Assembly: GCF_025370785.1 (NCBI RefSeq) | Contig: NZ_JAMXFA010000039.1 | Coordinates: forward strand, 1 to 61,097 | Length of the DNA stretch: 61,097 nucleotides | Origin: Laspinema olomoucense D3b | Lineage (GTDB): Bacteria > Cyanobacteriota > Cyanobacteriia > Cyanobacteriales > Laspinemataceae | Reading direction: 5' to 3' | Shown: positions 8,307-16,814 of the stretch, one piece after another | Layout: each line of letters opens with the position of its first letter | How positions within the stretch are numbered: position 1 is the first letter of the stretch | Position numbers and translations under genes: made by a program | The notes under the pieces: generated by a model | The model's input: only the letters and a program-made list of their open reading frames with translations | Databases searched by the model: none | Told to the model about the DNA's origin: nothing

Positions 8307-10526
8307 ATGAGCTACTGTATCAACCCCTACTGTCCGAGACCCGCAGACCCCTTAAATGCCAATAATCGCATTTGTCGCCAATGCGGTTCAGAACTTGTTG
8401 TGGCAGGACGCTATCGCATCGTGAAACTCTTGGGGACCGGCGGGTTTGGGCAAACCTTTGAAGTAGACGATCGCGGGTTTCCCAAGGTTTTGAAAGTGCT
8501 GACGGAACAAAATCCCAAAGCCATTACCTTATTTAAACAAGAAGCAGCAGTTTTACAACGCCTCAGACACCCCGGCATTCCAGCAGTGGAACCGGGAGGT
8601 TATTTTACCTTTACCCCTCGATATAGCAAAACCCCAGTCCATTGCCTGGTGATGGAAAAAATCCAGGGTCAGAATTTGGAGGAATGGTTAGGAAATCGTA
8701 ACTATGAACCGATCACCCAGCAACAGGCAGTCGGATGGTTATTACAGCTTACAGAAATCTTACATCAAGTTCACAATCAGCAGTATTTTCATCGCGATAT
8801 TAAGCCTGCAAATATTATGCTCCGTGACCCGGCGCAAATCAAAGCGTTTGGGACTGAACAATTAACCTTAATTGATTTTGGTTCCGCCCGCGCAGTCAGC
8901 GGAACCTATCTAGCAAAAATGGCTGTGGGACAACAAGGCACGGTGATTTCTTCTAAAGGATATGCACCTCCGGAACAGGAAAATGGTAAACCCGTTCCCC
9001 AGTCGGATTTCTTTGGGTTGGGACGGACATTTGTGCAGTTACTCACGGGCAAACATCCCCTAGATTTTTATGACCCCCTCAATGATGAATTGCGCTGGCG
9101 ACAGGCGGCCCCTCATATTTCCCCAAAATTAGCAGATTTTATCGATGAATTAATGGCGCGGTTACCGGGAAAACGCCCCCAAAGTACCGAGGTGATTTTG
9201 CAACGGTTAGGGGAACTGGATGTGATGTTGCATCAGAGGGGGAAATCCCGGGGCCAGTTCATGGTGTTGAAGCCCCCAAACCGACTGTTAGATAAGCTGG
9301 AACAGTGGAAAATGCAATTGGTTCTGGGGGGCGGGGTGGTCCTGTTTGGGGTGGTTGCCGTTACTCAGGTGAATGTGTATCGGTTGGGACTCTCTAGCTT
9401 AGGGAATGCGGGGGCAGTGGTAGAGCAATCCGCTTTGGAGGTGACTCAGGACGTTTTGTCCGTCCCAGAGAATGTGGGAGAAACTGCTGTCACCCCTGTT
9501 AATTCCCCGAACAATTCTGCCCCAGTTAAGGCAGCTCAAGGGAAAATATCCCCTTCTTTACTCGCCAGCAACCGGCAGTTATCCCGAACAATTGCGGTTA
9601 ATGATATCAAATTGTCAAATACCTTAACGGGACATTCCCAAGACGTGCGATCGGTGGCGGTGACTCCCGATGGAGGGGCGATCGCCTCGGGGAGTTTTGA
9701 TGGCACAATTAAAATTTGGAACTTAGAAACCGGCGCTTTAATTCGCACCTTAACCGGACATTCTGATGCCGGAGAAATGGTTTCATCGGTGGCGATCGCC
9801 CCCAATGGAACGCTTTTGGTTAGTAGTAGCAATGGGTACGGCGGAACCATTAAAATTTGGAATTTATCCACGGGAGAATTACTCGATACCATCGCCGGGA
9901 CATCTTTGGGCATTTCTTCCATTGCAATTAGTCCCGATAGTAAACTCCTCGCCAGTGGTTCGGAAGAGGGGAATATTTACCTGTGGGATCTGGATTCTGG
10001 GGAAGCTATTGGAACCTTAAACGGTCATTTAGGAACTGTCTTTTCTGTGGTGTTCAGTCCCGATGGTCAAACTTTAGCCAGTGCTTCTCAGGATGGGTCG
10101 ATTAAATTATGGTCAGTTGCCAGTCAAGCCACGGAATCCGGATTAGCACAAACCGAAAAGCAGCAACTCTCCGGCCATGTAGGAACCGTGTTTTCTGTAG
10201 CGTTTAGCCCCAATGGCAAGATGCTGGCATCCGGTAGTGCAGACAATACGATTAAATTATGGGATTTGAGTAAAGGGCAAGAAATTAGCTCTTTTTCGGG
10301 TCATGCCGGAACGATGTTTTCGGTAGCATTTAGTCCCGATGGCAACACGATTGCTGGAGGCACGTTAACCGGGAGAATTAAACTCTGGAATTTAGCGAGT
10401 GGAGAACTGGTAGAAACCTTATCCGGACATTCGCGATGGGTCGAATCAATTGCCTTTAGTCCCGACGGGGGTAGACTCGCTTCGGGCAGTGGCGATCGCA
10501 CTATTCGGATCTGGGGAATTCGGTAA
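8307..10526 (+). CDS. Serine/threonine protein kinase with seven WD40 repeats
   Basis: This 739-residue protein starts with a zinc-ribbon-like segment, with Cys4, Cys9, Cys23 and Cys26. The Hanks-type kinase domain (about 34-300) has GTGGFGQ, Lys63, HRDIKPAN with Asp164, DFGSAR with Asp190, and APPEQ. One membrane helix at about 337-354 is followed by a low-complexity linker. Seven WD40 repeats from about residue 437 to the end make a full propeller (GH…FSPDG…ASGS…IKLW). The kinase is predicted cytoplasmic and the propeller on the other side of the membrane, or anchored close to it. Such kinase-WD40 fusions are common in filamentous cyanobacteria; the substrate is unknown. Confidence 0.93.
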   Translation: MSYCINPYCPRPADPLNANNRICRQCGSELVVAGRYRIVKLLGTGGFGQTFEVDDRGFPKVLKVLTEQNPKAITLFKQEAAVLQRLRHPGIPAVEPGGYFTFTPRYSKTPVHCLVMEKIQGQNLEEWLGNRNYEPITQQQAVGWLLQLTEILHQVHNQQYFHRDIKPANIMLRDPAQIKAFGTEQLTLIDFGSARAVSGTYLAKMAVGQQGTVISSKGYAPPEQENGKPVPQSDFFGLGRTFVQLLTGKHPLDFYDPLNDELRWRQAAPHISPKLADFIDELMARLPGKRPQSTEVILQRLGELDVMLHQRGKSRGQFMVLKPPNRLLDKLEQWKMQLVLGGGVVLFGVVAVTQVNVYRLGLSSLGNAGAVVEQSALEVTQDVLSVPENVGETAVTPVNSPNNSAPVKAAQGKISPSLLASNRQLSRTIAVNDIKLSNTLTGHSQDVRSVAVTPDGGAIASGSFDGTIKIWNLETGALIRTLTGHSDAGEMVSSVAIAPNGTLLVSSSNGYGGTIKIWNLSTGELLDTIAGTSLGISSIAISPDSKLLASGSEEGNIYLWDLDSGEAIGTLNGHLGTVFSVVFSPDGQTLASASQDGSIKLWSVASQATESGLAQTEKQQLSGHVGTVFSVAFSPNGKMLASGSADNTIKLWDLSKGQEISSFSGHAGTMFSVAFSPDGNTIAGGTLTGRIKLWNLASGELVETLSGHSRWVESIAFSPDGGRLASGSGDRTIRIWGIR

Positions 10527-10712
10527 ACTGCATTGAATTGAATCAGGATATCAACCCTGTATTTTTAGTTTTCCTGCCATTTCTGTATTGCACCCTTTAT
10601 GGCAGCCGAACTAATAAAGTAACAAGAGTTTCTATTAAAAATAGACCGGACATCAATTTTTAAGGGGCGATCCGTCCGTAAAATTGACCAAATCTCGACT
10701 CTAACAATCAGA

Positions 10713-10895
10713 CTACGAGCGATCGTCGCAGCGACGGCCATCATGCAAACCACAGCGGGACTCATTGGACATTAAAATCTCAGCGGTGCGATCGGACTCG
10801 ACCCCTTGTAGCGACACCGGAGCAGACCCACAGAATTGCACAGCAACCGTAGAAACCAGCAGACCGAACAGTAAGACCGAGGTGGATAAACGCAT
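10713..10895 (-). CDS. Small secreted cysteine-containing protein, unknown
   Basis: A 60-residue frame with a good signal-peptide profile: basic MR, a hydrophobic run STSVLLFGLLVSTVAVQF, then small residues. The mature part is short and polar, with Cys48, Cys55 and the RCDDRS end. I do not recognise a family. It stands alone between the kinase gene and the next plus-strand gene, with AT-rich DNA upstream that could hold its promoter. The ribosome-binding site (CGGAAG) is weak. It may be a real exported peptide or a chance frame; the signal-like start favours a gene. Confidence 0.45.
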   Translation of the reverse strand: MRLSTSVLLFGLLVSTVAVQFCGSAPVSLQGVESDRTAEILMSNESRCGLHDGRRCDDRS

Positions 10896-11233
10896 GATTG
10901 ACTTCCGTTTTAGATTGACTTTCTATAACGGAGAATAACCAAAACCCCAGAGTGGCGTCTCCCGCTGTGGTGTCACTTTCCCAAGCGTCTACCCTGGGGT
11001 AACTCTGCTTATCGGGAGATCATCTCTCGCCACCAGAACAGGACTGTGCCATCTGGACAACTGGTTGTTGATTCTGCTAATGGCTCCAGTAGCGAGCAAT
11101 ACCGGAACTCTCATTCTGTAACCAGAGACACCTTCCTTTTGACTCAGGTGTGCTTCCTCTTTTTGGTAGATGACTCATCAGGGGAGCGGGAGTCAGACTA
11201 AAGTGTTAGAAAACATCACAAGAGGATTAGTTT
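10896..11233. other. Intergenic region, nothing specific
   Basis: These 338 bp lie between the divergent small secreted protein gene and the 75-residue protein gene. I see no coding sequence or clear RNA structure. An AAGAGGA ribosome-binding site lies at the right edge. Confidence 0.5.
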
Positions 11234-11461
11234 ATGTCTGGAAATGGAAATGGACATGGCATCGCCAATTTGGAGTACGATTTGCTGACCGTCATGCAAA
11301 ACAAGTGTGAAGCGGTGAATGCTTACGATACTTACATTCAAGATGCTCAAGCAGCCGGAGCACAGCCTTGCGTGGAACTGTTGCAAAAGCTCAAGGAATC
11401 GGAAATGCAGCAAGTCCAAGAGCTGCGCCAACACCTTCAACAGGTGATGCAAAGCGCTTAA
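11234..11461 (+). CDS. Small helical conserved protein (ferritin-like half-domain), unknown
   Basis: This 75-residue, almost entirely helical, acidic protein has an N-terminal Gly-rich cap. The first helix is IANLEYDLLTVMQNKCEAV and the second is a long helix near VELLQKLKESEMQQ. The pattern YD….NKCEA…Y..YI.DA resembles half of a four-helix ferritin-like bundle and is, as far as I recall, conserved among cyanobacteria as a hypothetical protein. A good AAGAGGA ribosome-binding site sits 8 bp before the ATG. The shared hairpin at 11589-11645 lies beyond its end. Metal binding is not shown. It is likely a real gene of unknown role. Confidence 0.75.
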   Translation: MSGNGNGHGIANLEYDLLTVMQNKCEAVNAYDTYIQDAQAAGAQPCVELLQKLKESEMQQVQELRQHLQQVMQSA

Positions 11462-11588
11462 TCGCGATCGCCAGGAGATGGAATGGATTCTCCCACGGTT
11501 CAGATCAAGATTTCAAGGAAATTCGTAGATGCTTTTTCGACAATAACAATAACAACAAGTGTGGGAAAAGCTATTTCCAACTCCTGCA

Positions 11589-11645
11589 ATAAAAAAAGTC
11601 GGGGAGATTCTGGACTTTATCCCAGGAATTCCCCGACTTTTTTAT
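11589..11645. terminator. Bidirectional terminator between small protein gene and ftsH
   Basis: The arm AATAAAAAAAGTCGGGGA (11588-11605) pairs with the segment TTCCCCGACTTTTTTATT (11629-11646), with one extra base. The A-run on one side and T-run on the other give an intrinsic terminator in both directions, serving the convergent genes on either side. Confidence 0.85.
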
Positions 11646-11709
11646 TGCTCAAGCTCAATCATGGCTGAGTTTCCAATTGATCATCAACCCTCGATTGCTC
11701 GATAGTCGA

Positions 11710-13548
11710 TTAGGCGATCGCCGCCATCTTCACATCGCTGTTAGCTAACAACTCTTGCAATTCATCAGCATCAACGGTTTCCTTCTCAATCAGGATTTGG
11801 GAGAGTTGATCCAATACGTGACGGTTAGAAACGAGTACCTCTTTAGCGCGTCCGTAGGCTTGTTCCACTAGATTCCGGACTTCATCATCAATTGCCGCAG
11901 CGGTTTCTTCGGAGAAATCACGCTCTGCCATGATATCGCGACCGAGGAACATATTGCCTTGCTGACGACCTAGGGCCACAGGACCGAGGCGATCGCTCAT
12001 CCCAAAGCGAGTGACCATCTGCCGTGCGACTCGTGCCACCTGTTGCAAGTCATTGGAAGCACCCGTGGTGACTTCTTCCTCACCGAAGACAATTTCTTCC
12101 GCAATCCGACCGCCAAGGGCCACTGCCATCTGATTTTGCAGATAAGACCGGCTGTAAAGACCGGAATCCATCCGTTCTTCACTAGGGGTAAACCAGGTTA
12201 ATCCCCCTGCACGTCCCCGAGGAATAATGCTGATTTTTTGCACCGGGTCATAATCCGGCATCAAGGCACCGACTAAAGCATGACCGGCTTCATGATAGGC
12301 AACCAGAGTTTTGCGTTTTTCGCTCATTACCCGGTCTTTTTTCTCGGGTCCAGCAAGGACGCGATCGATGGCATCATTGATTTCATCCATCGAAATTTCG
12401 GTCAAATTGCGCCGTGCAGCCAAAATTGCCGCTTCGTTGAGCAGGTTGGACAGGTCGGCACCTGTAAAACCGGGAGTCCGACGGGCGATTTTGTCGAGGT
12501 CCACATCCTTCGCCAGGGTTTTACCGCGAGCATGGACGTTGAGGATTTCCCGACGACCCGCATAGTCAGGGCGATCAACCACAACTTGGCGATCGAAACG
12601 ACCCGGACGCAATAACGCGGCATCGAGTACGTCAGGACGGTTGGTGGCGGCAATAATAATGATGCCGGTGTTGCCTTCAAACCCATCCATTTCCGTCAGG
12701 AGTTGGTTGAGGGTTTGTTCCCGTTCATCGTTGCCACCGCCTAAACCGGCACCCCGTTGACGACCTACGGCGTCAATTTCATCGATAAAGACGATACAGG
12801 GAGCGTTGGATTTAGCTTGTTCAAACAAATCGCGGACGCGAGAGGCACCGACCCCGACAAACATTTCCACGAATTCTGAGCCAGAGATGGAGAAGAAGGG
12901 GACGCCCGCTTCACCCGCCACTGCTTTCGCCAGGAGGGTTTTGCCGGTTCCCGGAGGGCCGACTAATAAAACACCTTTGGGAATCTTGGCACCAACAGCG
13001 GTAAAGCGATCGGCATTTTTCAGGAAGTCTACGACTTCGCTCAGTTCTAGTTTGGCTTGCTCAATCCCGGCTACATCCCCGAAGGTGACTTGAGTTTGGG
13101 GTTCCATTTGCACCCGTGCTTTCGATTTGCCAAAGTTCATCGCTTGAGAACCGGGGCCATTTTGAGCACGACGGAGCAAGAAGACTAAGCCCACTAAGAG
13201 GAAAACAGGGAAGAATAAGCTACTGAGCGCCTTGAACCAGAATCCTTCATCCCCTTGGGGCGAGACTTCAATATTGACCCGGTGGTCGGTGAGGATGTTG
13301 AGAAGTTCCGGATCGTTGGGTAAGTTCACCACGACCTTTTTGCCATCCTGAGCGGTGACTCGGGCCCGGGAGCGATCGGAGGTAATGACTACCTTATCAA
13401 TGCGGTTGTTTTGAACTTCCTGGATAAACTGACTGTAGCGCCAGGTTTCCTCGTTTGATGTTTGATTTTCAAAAAATGTAGTTGCCACGAAGATGACAAC
13501 GATCGCCAGCATTGCGTATAGTCCGGCGTTTCTCCATTTTTTATTCAC
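11710..13548 (-). CDS. ftsH: ATP-dependent zinc metalloprotease FtsH (FtsH3-type)
   Basis: This 612-residue membrane AAA+ protease degrades damaged or unassembled membrane proteins. Helices lie at about 8-25 and 104-125, with the lumenal/periplasmic domain between. Other landmarks are Walker A GPPGTGKT (197-204), Walker B IVFIDEID (252-259), second-region RPGRFDR near 314-320 and zinc site HEAGH (419-423). The N-terminal [12 protein letters not shown] and the ATPase region closely follow what I remember of Synechocystis Slr1604 (FtsH3), one of four cyanobacterial FtsH types, which pairs with other subunits. Two GTTAAC palindromes lie about 60-70 bp upstream. The isoform name is from memory of that sequence. 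Confidence 0.95.
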   Translation of the reverse strand: MNKKWRNAGLYAMLAIVVIFVATTFFENQTSNEETWRYSQFIQEVQNNRIDKVVITSDRSRARVTAQDGKKVVVNLPNDPELLNILTDHRVNIEVSPQGDEGFWFKALSSLFFPVFLLVGLVFLLRRAQNGPGSQAMNFGKSKARVQMEPQTQVTFGDVAGIEQAKLELSEVVDFLKNADRFTAVGAKIPKGVLLVGPPGTGKTLLAKAVAGEAGVPFFSISGSEFVEMFVGVGASRVRDLFEQAKSNAPCIVFIDEIDAVGRQRGAGLGGGNDEREQTLNQLLTEMDGFEGNTGIIIIAATNRPDVLDAALLRPGRFDRQVVVDRPDYAGRREILNVHARGKTLAKDVDLDKIARRTPGFTGADLSNLLNEAAILAARRNLTEISMDEINDAIDRVLAGPEKKDRVMSEKRKTLVAYHEAGHALVGALMPDYDPVQKISIIPRGRAGGLTWFTPSEERMDSGLYSRSYLQNQMAVALGGRIAEEIVFGEEEVTTGASNDLQQVARVARQMVTRFGMSDRLGPVALGRQQGNMFLGRDIMAERDFSEETAAAIDDEVRNLVEQAYGRAKEVLVSNRHVLDQLSQILIEKETVDADELQELLANSDVKMAAIA

Positions 13549-13644
13549 CAGCGGTCCTCCTAGTTCTGGATTGGGGGGTGTTTGGGCTATTTTTATTCTA
13601 CTGTGTTAACTAATGTTAACGTATTATCAGAATTTGCGGGGCAA

Positions 13645-14439
13645 CTACCCCAGGAAAAGCTGACGTAATTGGCTGAACCCTTGATGGGAAGAGGGATAAA
13701 CCCGAGTTTTGTTTTCTGAGAAGATTTCACATAGAGGAATGACTTCTACCACACTATTACTATAAGCCAAGGCTTCAAACCCGCTCACCACCTCGGCTGT
13801 CCAGGGTTCGAGGATGGCCGGATGACCGTGGGTTTCTAGGCACTGCAAAAGCTGCGATCGCATCACCCCGGGTAAAATCCCCACCTCGATAGGCGGTGTC
13901 CACCACCGTCCCTCCCGCCATCCCCACAGATTTCCCGTACTCGTTTCCAACCAGTTCCCCTGACCATCTACTAGGATAGCCTCTAGGCAACCCTGCCGTT
14001 GAGCCGCTTGCAGCGCCAACCAGGAGGAGAGATAGTTGCCGGTTTTATGAGTCGGGAGCGATCGGATAAACAAAGAATCCGCCGCCACCCAAGCCTTCAC
14101 CCCAACTTCTTGACGATTCGGCAACTCCTGTGGTAAAATTCGCCCTATAATTAATTCTCTCCCATCCGGGAAAATAGCAATTCTCAACACCGACCACTGT
14201 TCCCTCATCAACTCCGCCCCCTCCCGCACCCGCTGCCAATCCGGTTCAGGCCACTGGAAGGGTTCCAGCGAAGATTTCAAACGCTGACAGTGCGCCTGCC
14301 ATGCAGTCAGGGGAGAATCTAAGGATTGCTCATAAACCCGTAGAGTGGTGAAAACAGTGGCGCCGTAGAGGAGAGCCGGGTCAGCGATCGAGAGTTCGAT
14401 GGTGCTAGAGTCGTGCAGATTGCCGTTATAGAAGAACAT
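13645..14439 (-). CDS. pabC: Aminotransferase class IV, aminodeoxychorismate lyase-like
   Basis: This 264-residue PLP enzyme is of fold type IV. Catalytic Lys132 lies in THKTGNYL, and the PLP-binding Glu165 in LETSTGNLWGW. The N-terminal LLYGATVFTTLRVYE matches the family's FGEG.FETIR start. Cyanobacterial proteins of this size and context are usually annotated 4-amino-4-deoxychorismate lyase, which makes p-aminobenzoate for folate. Branched-chain or D-amino acid aminotransferases share the fold and cannot be excluded. Only about 95 bp separates it from ftsH on the same strand, so co-transcription is possible. Confidence 0.75.
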   Translation of the reverse strand: MFFYNGNLHDSSTIELSIADPALLYGATVFTTLRVYEQSLDSPLTAWQAHCQRLKSSLEPFQWPEPDWQRVREGAELMREQWSVLRIAIFPDGRELIIGRILPQELPNRQEVGVKAWVAADSLFIRSLPTHKTGNYLSSWLALQAAQRQGCLEAILVDGQGNWLETSTGNLWGWREGRWWTPPIEVGILPGVMRSQLLQCLETHGHPAILEPWTAEVVSGFEALAYSNSVVEVIPLCEIFSENKTRVYPSSHQGFSQLRQLFLG

Positions 14440-14612
14440 AAGTGTTTTTCAAAGTAAAGTTAGTTGAATTTTAGTGAAGGGGGCGATCGCTTTTTTAGAA
14501 CCCGTGGGTAAGCTGACTGTTAGATTTAGCTCCCGGCTAATGATAAACTTACCTAAGCATAGGATTAGTAATGGGTTATTCAGAGGAAAAATCCCTAGAA
14601 AGAGAGTATAAT

Positions 14613-14984
14613 ATGCCACGGTATCGACGAATGAAGAAAATTCGTCAGTTTTTTGTAGTGATTTCAATCGCCTCAATCAGCTCATCGCTGCTTTTCAACA
14701 CGGTTAAGCTTTTTGGCAGCTACTTTCAACAAGCCCCTACCGAGGCCAATACAGAAGTTACATCAGCAGCCTCAAAACTGGCAGATCAAGCACGCGGTTA
14801 CGAACTGGTATTACAGCGAGAACCAAAGAATCAGATAGCATTAGAAGGACTAGCTAAGGTTCGCATCGAGCTGAATGACCTGCCGGGGGCGATGGAGACT
14901 TTGGAGCAACTGATTAGATTGAATGGCGATCGAGAAAATTACAAAAAACAACTCGCTCAAATTAAACATTCAATGTCACATTAA
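14613..14984 (+). CDS. Membrane-anchored TPR protein
   Basis: A basic start (MPRYRRMKKIRQ) leads into one membrane helix (about residues 11-31), a short linker and one or two TPR units (residues about 55-120: YELVLQREPKNQIALEGLAKVRIELNDL, then MET LEQLIRLNGD). The length is 123 residues. The frame is open back to 14571, but the ATG at 14613 lies beside a plausible start context; a later ATG at 14631 (MKKIRQ) is also possible. TATAAT at about 14605 could be a -10 box, which would favour the later start. It lies at the head of the glycosyltransferase island and may be a scaffold, but that is inference. Confidence 0.75.
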   Translation: MPRYRRMKKIRQFFVVISIASISSSLLFNTVKLFGSYFQQAPTEANTEVTSAASKLADQARGYELVLQREPKNQIALEGLAKVRIELNDLPGAMETLEQLIRLNGDRENYKKQLAQIKHSMSH

Positions 14985-15184
14985 GTCACATTAAGAAGGT
15001 CAACCCGGACAAATGGTAAGTAATTACTTAAATCAAAAATTCATTTTTAAATTTTACTTTAAAAAATAATTATAGAAAACTATAAGAATGCTGCTCATTT
15101 TTATAGTTTAATTTTAGAAATATTATTTTATTTACGATAAAAAATAATATTTATTTTATTATAGGTTATGAGGAATTTAAACAA

Positions 15185-16675
15185 ATGGCTCGAAATACTA
15201 GCAAACAAGAAAAGATAAATTCTGTCTTCAACGAGCGAAAAGAGCCAGTGATATGTATTGTTCATCCCAATGAAAACGCCTACTCTGAAACCTTCATTCA
15301 CGCCCATATCGAACGCTTACCTGCAAGGGTGATTGTACTCCACAGAAGCTCCCCACCATTGCAGGATATGTCGATACTCAAACAATTCCTGTGGGATAAT
15401 CAGGTGGAAGCTGTCCTAGCAGAATATGCTCCGGTGGGTGTAGGACTCCTAGACGTTTGTGAAGAAGCCGGATTGCCTCTGATTGTTCATACTCATGGGG
15501 GTGATACCCAGATTAATGATGTACTTGAGCGCATGGGAACGCGCTTTTTAGAACTTTTTGAAAAAGCAGCAGCGGTTATAGCACCAACGATTTTCATTCA
15601 AAAGCAGTTACTAGAGATGGGTGCGCCAGAAGGCAAGGTGATAGTTAATCCTTATGGTGTGAATACCTCCCTATTTTGCGATGCGAATCCAGCCACATCA
15701 CCCCCTCTTTTTCTAGCCGTATCACGCTTAGTCGATCTCAAAGCGCCTCCCCTGAGTATCTTAGCTTTTAAAAAAGTGATAGAACGTCACCCGGATGCTC
15801 GTTTAATTGTAGTGGGTACGGGGCCTTTACTGGAAACTTGTAAACAAATAACCAGAGCGCTTAAACTTTACAATTACATTGATTTTGTAGGAATTAAAAC
15901 CCCGACAGAAGTAGCAGAAATTATGCGAACGGCGAGGGCTTTTATCCAGCATTCCATGACTAAATCGGATGGAGAATGTGAAGCATTAGGGGTGGTGTTC
16001 GTAGAGGCTGGAGCATCTGGATTACCCGTCGTGGCGACTCGGAGTGGAGGGATTCCCGAAGTAGTAATCGATGGAGAGACAGGCTTTTTAGTTGAAGAAG
16101 CCGATATAGATGCAATGGCTGATTGCATGGTGAGATTGGTGGAAGAGCCTGAGTTAGCATCCCAGCTAGGTAAAGCAGCCAGAGAACGGATTTGTATTAA
16201 TTTTAGTATAGAAAAAAGTATTGAAAACTTATGGCAAATTATTGAAAAATCAATTCAAGAGAATACCGAACAACAACTATTCAAACGATTGGAACTCCGA
16301 CACATTAATTTAGTAGTTTTTGTAGATTGGTCTCAACCTGAAGATTTACTTTTGCCAAAGATTGAATCTCTAATCATCAAAATTGCTAGTCTACCCAATC
16401 CTTTAAATAAAACCTTGCTGCTCGATACTAGAAATATTACGGAAGAGGCCGCCAATCTAGTGCTATCAAGCGTCATTATGAAAATATTCCTGGAACAAAA
16501 TTTAGAAGGTATGGAGAAGCTAGTAATTGCTCCCCTCGGAGAACTAAGCGAGAAAGAATGGTCAGTTTTAGGGAATAAAATAAGGGGTTGCATTTTATTG
16601 GATGAAAATCAAGAGAACAATTCCCTCCCTACAAATATCCCGATACTTACATTAGAGGATTTAGATAAAATATAA
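15185..16675 (+). CDS. Glycosyltransferase family 4 with extra C-terminal domain
   Basis: This 496-residue protein has a GT-B glycosyltransferase of family 4 at about residues 15-360. Landmarks are IVHTHGGDTQ, NPYGVNTSLF, AVSRLVDLKAP, and the EALGVVFVEAGASGLPVVAT signature holding the E-x7-E nucleotide-sugar motif. From about residue 368 begins a separate alpha/beta domain (INLVVFVDWSQPEDLLL…LLLDTRNITEEA…LSEKEWSVL) that also ends the GT4 protein at 19610-21667. I cannot assign that domain to a known family. The upstream 200 bp is very AT-rich. The enzyme should add a hexose to a lipid-linked or surface glycan in the cytoplasm; donor and acceptor are unknown. Confidence 0.88.
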   Translation: MARNTSKQEKINSVFNERKEPVICIVHPNENAYSETFIHAHIERLPARVIVLHRSSPPLQDMSILKQFLWDNQVEAVLAEYAPVGVGLLDVCEEAGLPLIVHTHGGDTQINDVLERMGTRFLELFEKAAAVIAPTIFIQKQLLEMGAPEGKVIVNPYGVNTSLFCDANPATSPPLFLAVSRLVDLKAPPLSILAFKKVIERHPDARLIVVGTGPLLETCKQITRALKLYNYIDFVGIKTPTEVAEIMRTARAFIQHSMTKSDGECEALGVVFVEAGASGLPVVATRSGGIPEVVIDGETGFLVEEADIDAMADCMVRLVEEPELASQLGKAARERICINFSIEKSIENLWQIIEKSIQENTEQQLFKRLELRHINLVVFVDWSQPEDLLLPKIESLIIKIASLPNPLNKTLLLDTRNITEEAANLVLSSVIMKIFLEQNLEGMEKLVIAPLGELSEKEWSVLGNKIRGCILLDENQENNSLPTNIPILTLEDLDKI

Positions 16676-16814
16676 ATTTTAGGGTTAAGTAAGCGGGAAG
16701 CTAGTCGGGGAATAATTTATAGTTTTTATCAAAAAACCACAAATTATTTATATATATAGAAGTGAGTAATTACTTATAACATTGTCCAGAAAAAGCAAGG
16801 TTTATTTTATAAAA

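Noticed and set aside
14449-14676. 75-codon minus-strand frame overlapping the TPR gene start
   Set aside because: Antisense to a better-supported TPR gene and to its promoter region; no family.
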